Assembly (NCBI GenBank): GCA_003353845.1
Contig: PIVT01000002.1
Span: 1-64,000, forward strand
Source of the DNA: Pseudomonadota bacterium
GTDB lineage: Bacteria; Myxococcota_A; UBA9160; JADFDR01
Direction: 5' to 3'
Length of the DNA stretch: 64,000 nt
Shown here piece after piece: positions 40,015 through 49,841 of the stretch. The notes under the pieces were generated by a model, which searched no databases, was not told the origin of the DNA, and saw only the letters and a program-made list of their open reading frames with translations. Numbering within the stretch: position 1 is the stretch's first letter; each line of letters starts with the position of its first letter. A program made the translations under genes and the position numbers.

Positions 40015-41898
40015 TCAGGACGTCATCTTCCCCAATCCCGTCAGGTCGCGCACACCACCTTTGTCTGCACTAGAGGCCATCAAGGCATAAGCCTGCAGCG
40101 ATTTGGAAACCATGCGATCTCGTTTCTCCACCGGTGCCCAGGCGTTATCGCCACGCGCTTCCATCTTTGCGCGTCGAGCACTTAGCTCCTCGTCGCTCAC
40201 CAGCACCTCGATGCTGCGCTTGGGGATGTCGATACGAATGGCATCCCCTTCTTCAATCAAAGCAATGGCGCCACCGTTGGCGGCCTCGGGGGAGACGTGC
40301 CCGATGGACAGGCCCGAGGTCCCACCCGAGAAACGCCCATCGGTAATCAAGGCACAAGCGGCACCCAGTTTCTTGGACTTTAAGTAGGTGGTGGGGTAGA
40401 GCATCTCTTGCATGCCCGGTCCACCCTTGGGCCCTTCGTAGCGAATGACCACTACGTCGCCTTCCTTGATTTGTTTAGTGAGAATGGCGTCACAGGCCGA
40501 ATCCTGAGATTCAAAAATTCGCGCCGGGCCTTCAAAGGTCCAAATGGATTCATCCACACCGGCCGTTTTTACAATGCAGCCATCCACGGCAATGTTGCCG
40601 CTTAACACCGCGAGGCCACCGTCTTTGCTGTAGGCGTGTTCCGCCTCGCGAATGCAACCCTGGGCTTCGTCCAAGTCGAGATCTGCGAAGAACTTTTCTT
40701 GGGAGAAAGCTTCAGTGGTGCGCACGCCCCCCGGTGCGGCCAGGGCGCGTTGCTTGGCCTTGGCCGTGGCGCTTGCACGACGGATGTCGTTTTCGTCGAT
40801 GGCCTGACCCAATGTGGGACTGTGCACGGTGTAGGCATCGGTATTGATTTTCCCCGCTCGCTCCAAGGCGCCCAAGATTGTGAAGATGCCGCCCGCGTGG
40901 TTGACGTCTTCCACATGGTAAGCGGAAGAGGGCGCCACTTTGCAAATGCAGGGCGTGTCCAGGGAAATGCGGTTGATGTCCTCCATACTGAAGTCCACCC
41001 CGGCTTCTTGTGCGATGGCCAGAATGTGCAGCACGGTATTGGTGGAACCGCCCATGGTCACATCCAGGGACATGGCGTTTTCAAAAGCTTCAAAGCTACC
41101 AATGGAACGTGGCAAGACGCTTTCGTCGCCGTCGACGTAGTAGCGTTTGGCCAGTTCCACGATGCGCTGTCCAGCTTCTTCAAAAAGTTCCCAACGCATG
41201 GCGTGTGTCGCCAGCATGGTGCCGTTGGTGGGCAGGGCTAAGCCCAAGGCTTCCGCCAGGCAGTTCATGCTATTGGCCGTGAACATGCCCGAGCAAGATC
41301 CACAGGTGGGACAGGCCGAGCGTTCAATGGTCAGTAGTGTCTCGTCGTCGATGTCTTCGTTGGCGGCTTGCATCATGGCATCCACCAGGTCGAGACCTTC
41401 GGGCAAGGCATTGCCGTGTCGATCGTGAGTGCCCACGGCCTTTCCGGCTTCCATGGGGCCTCCAGAGACAAAGATCGCCGGAATGTTCAGGCGCATGGCG
41501 GCCATGAGCATACCCGGTGTAATCTTGTCGCAATTGGAGATACACACTAAAGCGTCGGCCACGTGGGCGTTGACCATGTACTCCACACTGTCGGCGATGA
41601 GTTCGCGACTGGGCAGGGAATAGAGCATGCCGTCGTGACCCATGGCAATGCCGTCGTCGATGGCAATGGTATTGAATTCCAATCCCACGCCACCGGCCGC
41701 ATCGATGACTTCCTTGACGCGTTGGCCAATGGGGTGCAGGTGGGTATGTCCCGGCACAAATTGCGTAAAGCTATTGGCGATGGCGATGATGGGCTTTTCG
41801 AAGTCATCATCCTGCAAGCCATTGGCGCGCCACAGCGAGCGTGCGCCGGCCATGTTCCGCCCGTGTGTCGTGGTTTTGCTTCGAAATTTTTTGGTCAT
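40015..41898 (-). CDS. ilvD: Dihydroxy-acid dehydratase
   Basis: Fe-S enzyme that dehydrates dihydroxy acids in valine, leucine and isoleucine synthesis. 627 residues; the conserved [13 protein letters not shown] and [17 protein letters not shown] cysteine motifs are present, as are the C-terminal [21 protein letters not shown] and the early [12 protein letters not shown]. Length and motifs match the E. coli-type [4Fe-4S] form. It is monocistronic as far as seen, divergent from the flavoprotein gene across about 136 bp. Confidence 0.97.
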   Translation of the reverse strand: MTKKFRSKTTTHGRNMAGARSLWRANGLQDDDFEKPIIAIANSFTQFVPGHTHLHPIGQRVKEVIDAAGGVGLEFNTIAIDDGIAMGHDGMLYSLPSRELIADSVEYMVNAHVADALVCISNCDKITPGMLMAAMRLNIPAIFVSGGPMEAGKAVGTHDRHGNALPEGLDLVDAMMQAANEDIDDETLLTIERSACPTCGSCSGMFTANSMNCLAEALGLALPTNGTMLATHAMRWELFEEAGQRIVELAKRYYVDGDESVLPRSIGSFEAFENAMSLDVTMGGSTNTVLHILAIAQEAGVDFSMEDINRISLDTPCICKVAPSSAYHVEDVNHAGGIFTILGALERAGKINTDAYTVHSPTLGQAIDENDIRRASATAKAKQRALAAPGGVRTTEAFSQEKFFADLDLDEAQGCIREAEHAYSKDGGLAVLSGNIAVDGCIVKTAGVDESIWTFEGPARIFESQDSACDAILTKQIKEGDVVVIRYEGPKGGPGMQEMLYPTTYLKSKKLGAACALITDGRFSGGTSGLSIGHVSPEAANGGAIALIEEGDAIRIDIPKRSIEVLVSDEELSARRAKMEARGDNAWAPVEKRDRMVSKSLQAYALMASSADKGGVRDLTGLGKMTS

Positions 41899-42034
41899 AG
41901 TCCGGGGAGTGTAACTTGGGGAGCCCCCTGAGGACAGGGGTTATCCGGTCTCCGGGCGCGCCGGGCGCTGCAATTCCGTATACTACGGCCCTCGTTTTCG
42001 GAGCCTTCCGGCTCAGTGAGTAAGCGCAGGGATT

Positions 42035-43753
42035 GTGGACTCGATGGTGTGGTATGACACAGTAGACTTTTTGGTAGTTGGATCCGGAGCGGCAGGTATG
42101 ACGGCGGCCATTCGGGCTCACGATCTGGGCGCAAAGACCCTGGTCATCGAAAAGGGCGAGCACTTCGGAGGTTCCACGGCCTTGTCCGGGGGGGTGGTCT
42201 GGGTACCCGATAACCCCAGCATGCAACGACTGGAAATCGAAGACTCAACCGAGGAGGGTTTTGAATACCTCCAGCGCATTACGGACGGCGTGCCCAGCGA
42301 GGCTCGATTGCGAGCCTACTTGGAAACGGCACCGCGCATGCTGCGCTACTTGGAAGAGCACAGCGACCTTAGTTTTCAGAGTATTGAGGATTACCCCGAC
42401 TACTATCCTGAAGTGCCCGGTGGAAAGATCGGTGGGCGCTCTTGCGAGCCTCACGAACTCGAGGGCTTGGAACTCGGTCCAGAGTTGAAATACCAAGGGC
42501 GTTACCACCAGAGCTACCTCCCCCTCGGTTTTGTGTCCATCCGCGCACGCGAGGGCAAGGAGATCCTGCAAAACACGCTCAAGGGCCAGTTTCTGTTTTT
42601 TCGCTTGATTCTGGGGTTTTTCTTGAATGTTCGGGCCCGGCTCAAAGGTTGGCGCAACACACGCCTTGCCATTGGCGCCGCCTTTACCGGACGCGCGCGC
42701 CTGTCCTTGATGAAACGAGATGTGCCCCTTTGGTTGAAGACGAAATTGATTGAGCTGATTGTGGAAGACGGTCAGGTCGTGGGCGCCATCATCGAACATA
42801 AGGGTCGGGTGCAGCGCATTCGGGCCAAGCAAGGCGTGTTGCTGGCCACAGGTGGTTTCGAACGCAACGCGGAGTTGCGGCGCGAGCACCAGCAAGCGCC
42901 CATCGGGACGGAATGGACCGGTGGAACAGAGACCAACGTGGGGGATGCCATTGCCATTGGTCAGAATTTGTCTGCGGGGTTTGAACTCATGGACGACGCG
43001 TGGTGGTGTCCGGTATTTCGCGTGCCCGGTGAACGCTTTGTGCGTCTCGTGATCTACGAAAAGAATTTACCGGGTAGCATCATCGTGAATGGGCGCGGCG
43101 AGCGCTTTATGAACGAGGCCGCACCCTATAATGACGTGGTGAAGTCCATGTACCGCGCCAACGCTGAGGCTGTTTCTATTCCGGCGTATCTAATTTTCGA
43201 TCGTCGCTTTCGCAGGAAGTATCCCGTGGCCGGTATCCTCCCTGCCGATATCCAACCTGATTTCTTGATTCCGAAACACGTGCGCTCCTGGATTTCAAAA
43301 GACAAAACTTTAACGGACTTAGCTCAGCAGATCGGTGTGGACGCCGAGGGTTTGTTGCGAACCGTTCAGCGCTTTAATGAGTTTGCACGCGATGGAAAGG
43401 ATCTGGATTTTGGTCGGGGAGAGAGTGTGCAAGATCATTACTACGCCGCTTTGCCTACGGGTCCTAATCTTTGTTTAGGGTCCATTGAGAAGGGTCCTTT
43501 TTACGCGATTCAAGTGTGGCCGGGGGATTTGGGAACCAAAGGTGGACTGAAGACCGATGAACAAGCGCGCGTACTCACAGAAGAAGGTGATGTGATTCCG
43601 GGCCTGTATGCGGCGGGCAATTGTTCGGCTGCACTGATGGGCCCCACCTATCCCGGTGCGGGCGGCACCATCGGCCCGGCCATGGCTTTTGGCTTTATCG
43701 CCGCCGAAGACGCACTGGGTGGAAAGCCACCTCCTGCGGAAAAGATGGATTGA
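42035..43753 (+). CDS. 3-ketosteroid dehydrogenase-like FAD flavoprotein
   Basis: 572 residues of the FAD-binding fumarate-reductase/KstD superfamily. The dinucleotide motif VVGSGAAGMTAAIRA is at 14-28, with FGGSTALSGGVVWVP next. Near the C-terminus TYPGAGGTIGPAMAFGFIAA carries the Tyr-x3-Gly pair that ketosteroid 1-dehydrogenases use for the active site. Family members dehydrogenate ring A of 3-ketosteroids or reduce double bonds; the substrate cannot be read from sequence. A GTG start at 42035 and an ATG at 42044 are both possible. The methyltransferase gene begins 4 nt after the stop, so the two are co-transcribed. Confidence 0.8.
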   Translation: MDSMVWYDTVDFLVVGSGAAGMTAAIRAHDLGAKTLVIEKGEHFGGSTALSGGVVWVPDNPSMQRLEIEDSTEEGFEYLQRITDGVPSEARLRAYLETAPRMLRYLEEHSDLSFQSIEDYPDYYPEVPGGKIGGRSCEPHELEGLELGPELKYQGRYHQSYLPLGFVSIRAREGKEILQNTLKGQFLFFRLILGFFLNVRARLKGWRNTRLAIGAAFTGRARLSLMKRDVPLWLKTKLIELIVEDGQVVGAIIEHKGRVQRIRAKQGVLLATGGFERNAELRREHQQAPIGTEWTGGTETNVGDAIAIGQNLSAGFELMDDAWWCPVFRVPGERFVRLVIYEKNLPGSIIVNGRGERFMNEAAPYNDVVKSMYRANAEAVSIPAYLIFDRRFRRKYPVAGILPADIQPDFLIPKHVRSWISKDKTLTDLAQQIGVDAEGLLRTVQRFNEFARDGKDLDFGRGESVQDHYYAALPTGPNLCLGSIEKGPFYAIQVWPGDLGTKGGLKTDEQARVLTEEGDVIPGLYAAGNCSAALMGPTYPGAGGTIGPAMAFGFIAAEDALGGKPPPAEKMD

Positions 43754-43757
43754 AAGC

Positions 43758-44546
43758 GTGAGTACTGAAGACGCCGTTACAGGGCGTGTTGTTTTTGTGG
43801 GTGCCGGGCCGGGAGATCCGGACCTCATCACCGTGCGCGGTTTGCGCGAGTTGCAGCAGGCCCAAGTCATTCTGTACGACAACCTGATTGATGAGAGCCT
43901 CCTGGAAGGACTGGCAGCCGAACAGATTTACGTGGGCAAAGAGGGTGATCGTCACAGCCTGCCCCAAGCGGAACTGAGCCAGCGCCTGGTCGAATTGGCG
44001 AAGCAAGGAAAACGAGTCGTCCGCTTAAAAGGTGGCGATCCTTCGGTGTTTGGACGCCTGGCCCAGGAGGCCTTGGTGGTGGCCGAGCAGGGCATCCCCT
44101 TTGAGATTGTTCCAGGGGTTACCAGTTGTGTGGCAGGTCCTGCTTATGCGGGAATTCCAGTTACACATCGAGGTGTAGCGGATCATTTTTCGGTGGTGAC
44201 GGTGCATCAATCTTCTGACACCACAGTTTTTTCCATCCCGCCCTACAATGCCAAAAACACCGTGGTGCTCATGATGTCCTTGGGCAGCGTCGATGCCTGG
44301 CAAAAGCAAATGCTAGAAATGAAATATCCCGCCAAACTGCCTGTCGCACTCATTACTCGCGCCGCCAGCGCGACCCAGCGCGTCCTGGTGACTTGTCTGG
44401 ACGAGGTGGACCGGGCCGTGGCTGAAGCCTCGTTGGAATCTCCGACTCTTGCGGTGGTGGGCAAGGTAGTGGCCCTGCGCGAAAAACTGAGTTGGTTTGA
44501 TCCCGCCTTGATGGCTTCGCTGGATCCTGAGGCGACGACTGAATAG
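43758..44546 (+). CDS. cobA: Uroporphyrinogen-III C-methyltransferase (SUMT)
   Basis: Uses two SAM to convert uroporphyrinogen III to precorrin-2, the branch point to siroheme and cobalamin. From the GTG at 43758 it is 262 residues, the normal single-domain length; a longer reading that begins inside the flavoprotein gene is rejected. Motifs: VGAGPGDPDLITVRGL at the N-terminus, LYDNLI, VRLKGGDPSVFGR and the PGVTSC segment with GIPVTHRG. No dehydrogenase/ferrochelatase (CysG-type) domain is fused and no other siroheme or cob gene is nearby. Its tight pairing with the flavoprotein gene is unexplained. Confidence 0.93.
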   Translation: MSTEDAVTGRVVFVGAGPGDPDLITVRGLRELQQAQVILYDNLIDESLLEGLAAEQIYVGKEGDRHSLPQAELSQRLVELAKQGKRVVRLKGGDPSVFGRLAQEALVVAEQGIPFEIVPGVTSCVAGPAYAGIPVTHRGVADHFSVVTVHQSSDTTVFSIPPYNAKNTVVLMMSLGSVDAWQKQMLEMKYPAKLPVALITRAASATQRVLVTCLDEVDRAVAEASLESPTLAVVGKVVALREKLSWFDPALMASLDPEATTE

Positions 44547-44781
44547 CCCTGGCCGGCACACTCTTGGGCGGTTTCCTGCATGCTGATAATAAGTCAGCAA
44601 TTACAAATACTTAAACTACTGGTCGGCACCTTTTTACCACTGGCTTGCGGCTCACTGACTTATCGGTCATTGTAGGGCGCTAAGTTGGCCGTTCGCCCTG
44701 TCTCCAAGGCTGAAGCCTCGTTGATTCCCCTGTAGATTCCGCAATCAAAAAGAAGATGAAGATGAGTAGGACCCCCCAAGT

Positions 44782-47202
44782 ATGAGTTTGTTAGAGAGCA
44801 GTGAACGAGCCTTCGAGAGATGGGGCCACCTTTCCTATGCCCATCCCTGGAAGGTGATCAGCTTGATGATCTTGGTGACCGCGGCGTTGTTCGTTGGTGT
44901 CGCTGAGCTTCGCACGGACGTCTCCACGGAGAGTTACTTGCGCGAGGACGATCCCGCGCGGGTCGTTTACAACGAGTTCCGGCACCAGTTTGGATACGAT
45001 GATGACATCGTGCTCATCATCCAAGGCGACGATATTTTTTCGCTGCCCTTCTTGGAAAAGCTGCGCGGAATCCATGCGGACTTGGAAGCCGAGCTTCCTT
45101 CCATCGACAGTGTGGAGAGTTTGATATCGGCGCGGGTGACGCGGGGTGAAGGCGACGTACTCATCGTAGAGGACTTGTTCGAGCGCTGGCCCGAGACGGA
45201 AGCCGAGCTGGCGGTCATTAAAGCCCGCGCCCTGGCGAACCCCACCTATGAGAATCTCTTCTATTCCAAGGACTATACCTCTACAGCGGTGCGTGTTCGC
45301 GCGGCCCCGGCCGCTGGCGAAGCGCCCCAAGAGCTCGATGCAGAGTTGAGTTTTGGGGAGGAAGCAGATTTATCGGTCGCACCGAAGGCGGTGATGCTCG
45401 AAGGCGAAGAGCTCAACGCAGTCGTCGAAGCCATGTACCCTGTTATTGAGCGTTACGAATCCGACGACTTCCAGATCGCAGCTTCAGGTGGCCCCCCCAT
45501 TACCTACGCAATTCTCTCGCTGATGCAGAGAGATATGGGCGTGTTTACTGTCGTCTCCAATCTGATCATTCTGACCTTGTTGGCGCTGATGTTCCGGCGG
45601 TTTTCCGGAGTGTTCCTGCCTTGGGTCGTCGTGGCCTTGCCCCTATTGGCCACCTTCGGGGCCATGGGATTCTTGGATCTCGCCATTACCCCGAGCACCA
45701 ATATTCTACCCTCGCTCTTGTTGGCGGTTTGTGTGGGCGATGGTGTTCACATCCTCTCCGTTTTCTTCGATAAATTCGATCAAGGGCTCAGCAAAGAAGA
45801 GGCGATTTCCTTTGCTCTGGGTCATTCGGGCTTGGCGGTCGTCATGACCAGTATCACCACGGCCGGCAGTCTCTTCTCTTTTGCCTTTGCCGATTTAAAG
45901 CCCCTGCAAGGTCTCGGTATGGCCGCACCCATCGGCATCCTCTTCGCGCTTGTCTACGCCGTGGTTTTATTGCCCTCCCTGATTGCTGTGATGCCCATGC
46001 ACCGACGTGCCAAGAGGTCGGAGGAGAGTCGTACTTCGGTTTTGGATCGAATCCTCTTGGGAATTGGTGACTTCTCAACAGGTCGGCCGTGGACCGTCCT
46101 GGTGATTTGGTTCGTGTTGGTCTGCTCTTCCTTGTATGGCGGCTCTCAGATTCATTTCACCCATGCCCCTCACAAGTGGTTTCCTGAAGGTCACCCCGTG
46201 AGCACTGCCTTTATCCTGGGCAATGAAGTGTTTGACGGCACCCTGAGTATGGACGTGGTCATTGACTCGGGCGAAGAAAACGGGCTGTACGATCCGGGGC
46301 TATTAAAACGCCTCGATGAATTGCATCGTGTTGGCGAGGCCATGGATGATGGCTTCGTGAGTGTGGGCAACGTGATTTCTGTGGTCGATGTAATCAAAGA
46401 AACCAATCAGGCCCTCAACGGAAACGACAAGGCTTTTTACAGTATCCCCGAGTCTCGCGAGTTGGTGGCCCAAGAGATGTTGTTGTTTGAAAATGCGGGC
46501 ACTGATGATTTGGAAAGTTTGGTGGATCCGCAGTTTCAACGTGCGCGCATGACATTGATCCTCCCCTTTGAGGACTCCCTGTACTACATCGATTTTGTGA
46601 AGACGCTGGAAGAGACGTTCACGGGGATCTTGGGTGGCAAAGCCAAGCTGGATATCACGGGACAAGTGGTTCTGTACGCGCGCACCATTGGTCTCATGCT
46701 CACCAGTACAGCCAAGTCTTACACCATCGCCATCCTTATTATTATTCCCCTGATGATCTTGCTCATTGGCAACGTGCGCATGGGGTTGTTGAGTCTGATC
46801 CCCAACCTGGCTCCCATCATCATGGGTATGGGCCTGATGTTCCTTTTGGATGTGAACTTAGACCTCTTCACCATCATGATTGGAAGTATCGCCATCGGCG
46901 TGGCCGTGGATGACACCATTCACTTCATGCACAACTACGGTCGTTACTATAAGCAGAGTGGGGATTCCAAAGATGCCGTGCACAAGACACTGCAGACCAC
47001 AGGGCGCGCCTTGCTGATTACTTCCCTGGCCTTGTCCAGCGGCTTCTTTGCTTTCTTGTTTGCCACCATGACCCATGTGCAAGGCTTTGGTCTGATCACT
47101 GGATTGACGATTCTCACGGCCCTCATGGCGGACTTGATGCTCTCTCCCGCCATTGTAGTATTGGCGGACCGGTTCTCAAGGCGCGGCTCTCGAGCCCGGT
47201 AG
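44782..47202 (+). CDS. MMPL/RND-family exporter
   Basis: 806-residue inner-membrane transporter with the RND layout of two halves: a helix near 25-45, a large periplasmic loop (about 45-245), a bundle of six helices, a second loop (about 455-645) and a second bundle. Sterol-sensing/MMPL character is seen in LLLAVCVGDGVHILSVFFD and the matching IGSIAIGVAVDDTIHFMH in the second half, each with its Gly-Asp pair in helix 4. It belongs to the HAE3/MMPL branch, which exports lipids such as hopanoids or carotenoids and is distinct from drug-efflux pumps. No membrane-fusion or outer-membrane partner is adjacent. The TrpD2-like gene follows 49 bp later. Confidence 0.88.
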   Translation: MSLLESSERAFERWGHLSYAHPWKVISLMILVTAALFVGVAELRTDVSTESYLREDDPARVVYNEFRHQFGYDDDIVLIIQGDDIFSLPFLEKLRGIHADLEAELPSIDSVESLISARVTRGEGDVLIVEDLFERWPETEAELAVIKARALANPTYENLFYSKDYTSTAVRVRAAPAAGEAPQELDAELSFGEEADLSVAPKAVMLEGEELNAVVEAMYPVIERYESDDFQIAASGGPPITYAILSLMQRDMGVFTVVSNLIILTLLALMFRRFSGVFLPWVVVALPLLATFGAMGFLDLAITPSTNILPSLLLAVCVGDGVHILSVFFDKFDQGLSKEEAISFALGHSGLAVVMTSITTAGSLFSFAFADLKPLQGLGMAAPIGILFALVYAVVLLPSLIAVMPMHRRAKRSEESRTSVLDRILLGIGDFSTGRPWTVLVIWFVLVCSSLYGGSQIHFTHAPHKWFPEGHPVSTAFILGNEVFDGTLSMDVVIDSGEENGLYDPGLLKRLDELHRVGEAMDDGFVSVGNVISVVDVIKETNQALNGNDKAFYSIPESRELVAQEMLLFENAGTDDLESLVDPQFQRARMTLILPFEDSLYYIDFVKTLEETFTGILGGKAKLDITGQVVLYARTIGLMLTSTAKSYTIAILIIIPLMILLIGNVRMGLLSLIPNLAPIIMGMGLMFLLDVNLDLFTIMIGSIAIGVAVDDTIHFMHNYGRYYKQSGDSKDAVHKTLQTTGRALLITSLALSSGFFAFLFATMTHVQGFGLITGLTILTALMADLMLSPAIVVLADRFSRRGSRAR

Positions 47203-47251
47203 CTGCGTTAGTCGCTGCATCGGCGATTCCGATTTTTGGAGAAAGCATAAA

Positions 47252-48490
47252 ATGGAAACTGAAACATCCGCCATTGAGCAGGGTATTCGGGCGGTGGCCG
47301 TGGGCAAGAAGGGCAGCAAAAACTGCCCTGAAGAAGTCGCGGCACAAATTCTAGAAGACTTGCAGCAAGGTAAGATCGATTCCGTTCAAAAGGGTGCCTT
47401 CTTCGGAGCACTGGCCATCAAGGGCGTGGAGTCGTCCGAACAACGGATTGCCGACGCCGTATCCCTAACCGATGCTGAAGCTTTTCTCGACTGCGTGGCC
47501 AGTGACACGCCGGTTGAAATGCGCCCCTTGTGTCAGAAATTGTTGGGAGGCAAGGAACTCAGCCTCTCGGAAGCACAGCAGGTGGGAGAGTTTTTCTTTT
47601 CGGACCAGCCGGGCGATACCGCGCGTTCGCTGATGGCGACAATATTGCGCGTGCGTTACGCCAACGCGGAAGAGTATGCGGGCATTTACTTCGCCATGCG
47701 CGAGAGCTTTGCCAAGCCCTTCCAAGAGTCGGTGCCTTCGGGTGGCAGCGTCGCTCTATTGTCTGAACCTTTTGACGGTGTCGAACGATCCTACTTGCTC
47801 ACGCCCCTGATTGCCGCTTGGTTGGGGAAGTCGGGATATCGGGTGCTGAATGCTGTGGGCGAATCCTCTGGACCCAAGTACGGCGTCACGCTGATGGATT
47901 TGGCCGAGGCCTTGGACGGAAGTTTCTTGGAGGGCAACGTCGAGTTTACGGGCGATCATTCCGTGTACGGTTGGTATGTGGATCAAGCGAAACTCTCCCC
48001 CGCCGTGCATCGCTGGGTGGGCATTCGCAAGAAACTTTTGAAGCGGCCGGGGTTGGCCACGCTGGAACGCTTCGTCAATCCCGTGGGCGCCGACTTGTTT
48101 ATCAACTCGACCTTCCACCCTCCCTTTGCTGAAAAAAGTATCGAGATCGCTCAGCAGCTTGGCTTTCGCGCAATTATCGTGTTGTGCAAGGGAACCGAAG
48201 GAACCCTGGGTTGTGCGCTAAAGCGACGCGCAACCGTGTACTGTGCCGCGCGTGACGTGGATGGAGAGTGGCAGCGGATGCACTTTGCGCTGTCCGCTGG
48301 AGACTTCGGAATTGATATTCCGGACGAACCCGAATTAGAGGGAGTCGATGTTTCCAAGAATGCTTCTTTGATCGAAACTTATTTCAAGGAAGGCGCTTCG
48401 GGGAATGCGCACTTTGACGGGCGAGCGGAATACACCTTGAAGGTGATGGCCAAGGCACTGAGCTGGATCGACGAGCAGCGGGCTGGCTGA
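47252..48490 (+). CDS. TrpD2-like protein of the anthranilate phosphoribosyltransferase fold
   Basis: 412 residues. The N-terminal helical domain (Glycos_trans_3N-like: VAAQILEDLQQGKIDSVQKG ... GAFFGALAIKG) and the following alpha/beta domain match the TrpD/TrpD2 fold. The PRPP- and anthranilate-binding motifs of true TrpD (GTGGD, KHGNR) are absent; the corresponding positions read PSGGSVALLSEP and VGESSGPKYGVT. It is therefore unlikely to make tryptophan. E. coli YbiB, a TrpD2, binds nucleic acid. A strong ribosome binding site (GGAGAAAG) precedes the ATG. It may be co-transcribed with the MMPL gene and converges on queD 6 bp away. Confidence 0.8.
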   Translation: METETSAIEQGIRAVAVGKKGSKNCPEEVAAQILEDLQQGKIDSVQKGAFFGALAIKGVESSEQRIADAVSLTDAEAFLDCVASDTPVEMRPLCQKLLGGKELSLSEAQQVGEFFFSDQPGDTARSLMATILRVRYANAEEYAGIYFAMRESFAKPFQESVPSGGSVALLSEPFDGVERSYLLTPLIAAWLGKSGYRVLNAVGESSGPKYGVTLMDLAEALDGSFLEGNVEFTGDHSVYGWYVDQAKLSPAVHRWVGIRKKLLKRPGLATLERFVNPVGADLFINSTFHPPFAEKSIEIAQQLGFRAIIVLCKGTEGTLGCALKRRATVYCAARDVDGEWQRMHFALSAGDFGIDIPDEPELEGVDVSKNASLIETYFKEGASGNAHFDGRAEYTLKVMAKALSWIDEQRAG

Positions 48491-48496
48491 AAAGGC

Positions 48497-48853
48497 CTAC
48501 TCGCCGCTGTAAATGCAGCCCGCTGTGCAGGTTTCCTGAACCACAACCTTGGACAGAATGTCCAGTCGCGGTTTTAGTTCCCGCCAGATCCAGCGCGCCA
48601 GGACTTCGCTGGTGGGATTCTCAAGGCCTTCAATCTCATTCAGAAAATTATGATCGAGTCGTTCTTCCAGCGGCTTGAAGGCTTCTTTGATATCGCCGAA
48701 GTCCATCACCCAACCGGCGTGTTCGTCTATCGGGCCGCTCACGTGAATTTCTACGAGAAATGAATGTCCGTGTAAGCGACCGCATTTATGGCCCTCGGGT
48801 ACATTGGGCAGGCGGTGGGCGGCCTCGAATCGAAAAATTTTAAATACATCCAT
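48497..48853 (-). CDS. queD: 6-carboxy-5,6,7,8-tetrahydropterin synthase
   Basis: Zn-dependent enzyme of the PTPS family that makes CPH4 in queuosine and preQ1 synthesis. 118 residues; zinc ligands in FEAAHRLP and GRLHGH, with the CxxxHGH arrangement (Cys24, His28, His30) that marks QueD. The late [13 protein letters not shown] segment supplies the active-site Glu. No queC or queE is in the window. Convergent with the TrpD2-like gene. Confidence 0.93.
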   Translation of the reverse strand: MDVFKIFRFEAAHRLPNVPEGHKCGRLHGHSFLVEIHVSGPIDEHAGWVMDFGDIKEAFKPLEERLDHNFLNEIEGLENPTSEVLARWIWRELKPRLDILSKVVVQETCTAGCIYSGE

Positions 48854-48959
48854 GGTTGAACCGACTCCGTGCGTCCGTGCCTCCGTGCGTAGACGAGAGC
48901 GCTAGACTAGCTTGGTAGACATTCTTCCGCAGCTTAAGAAAGCGCCAAATGAGGGCAGT

Positions 48960-49841
48960 ATGAAATTAGGCATGAACCTCCCGGTCATGGTACCGGGTTT
49001 GAATCGCGAATTGATCCTCGACTGGTGCCGGCGCATCGATAACGGTCCCTACAACAGCCTGGCCTTGGGAGAGCGGATCAATTTCCCCAATCCTGAAGCC
49101 ATGGTCACCATGTCCGCCGCCGCTGCTGTCACCGAACGCGTGCGACTCACCTTCTCGATCCTGGTATTGCCCATGCACAATGAAGTCTTGATCGCCAAGC
49201 AGATCGCCACGCTGGATGTGCTGTCCCAAGGGCGTGTGACCTTGGGCTTGGGGGTCGGCGGTCGCAAGGAAGACTACGACGCGGTTGGGGCCGACTTTGA
49301 GATCAAGCGCATCGCGCGCTTGGAAGAGCAGGTGGCACGCATGCGCCGCGTTTGGGCTGGGGAAAATGTGGTGGAAGGTGCCTTGCGTTGCGTCGAACCC
49401 GCCCCGGTTCAAGCGGGAGGCCCCGAACTCCTGGCCGGGGCCATCATGCCCAAGGCCATTGCACGCGCGGCTCGTTGGGCCGATGGAATTACCGATTTTA
49501 GTTTCGGGCCTTCTTTGGACGAAATCCAAGGGAAGATGACAGCCGCGCGCGAAGCTTGGGAAAAAGAAGGCCGCGACACACCTCCTCGTTTCGTCGCCAG
49601 CTTCTGGTATGCCCTGGGCGACAACCCGCGCAGCCAATTGGATGACTACCTGGGGCGCTATATGAATTTCCTGGGTCCGGAGCTGTCCAAAATGTTGATC
49701 CCGACGGTGACGACCACTTCTGGACAGCAACTCAAAGAGTTGGCGAAGGCTTTGGATGGGATGGGTGTGGACGAATTGATCTTGGCGCCCACGACTTCTG
49801 ACCCTGAAGATGTAGATCGCGTGGCAGACTTACTAGGATAG
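48960..49841 (+). CDS. LLM-class flavin-dependent oxidoreductase
   Basis: 293 residues from the ATG at 48960, which has a good ribosome binding site (GAGGG, 5 nt upstream); a TTG at 48912 would add a weakly supported extension. The luciferase-like monooxygenase barrel is seen in SLALGERINFPNPEAM, LVLPMHNEVLIAKQIATLD and TLGLGVGGRKEDYDAVG. Such enzymes use FMN or F420; which one is not clear here. The substrate is unknown. It stands alone, with the minisatellite region behind it. Confidence 0.85.
   Translation: MKLGMNLPVMVPGLNRELILDWCRRIDNGPYNSLALGERINFPNPEAMVTMSAAAAVTERVRLTFSILVLPMHNEVLIAKQIATLDVLSQGRVTLGLGVGGRKEDYDAVGADFEIKRIARLEEQVARMRRVWAGENVVEGALRCVEPAPVQAGGPELLAGAIMPKAIARAARWADGITDFSFGPSLDEIQGKMTAAREAWEKEGRDTPPRFVASFWYALGDNPRSQLDDYLGRYMNFLGPELSKMLIPTVTTTSGQQLKELAKALDGMGVDELILAPTTSDPEDVDRVADLLG

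Noticed and set aside
43656-43757. N-terminal extension of the uroporphyrinogen methyltransferase inside the flavoprotein gene
   Set aside because: The family starts at the GTG at 43758, 4 nt after the previous stop.
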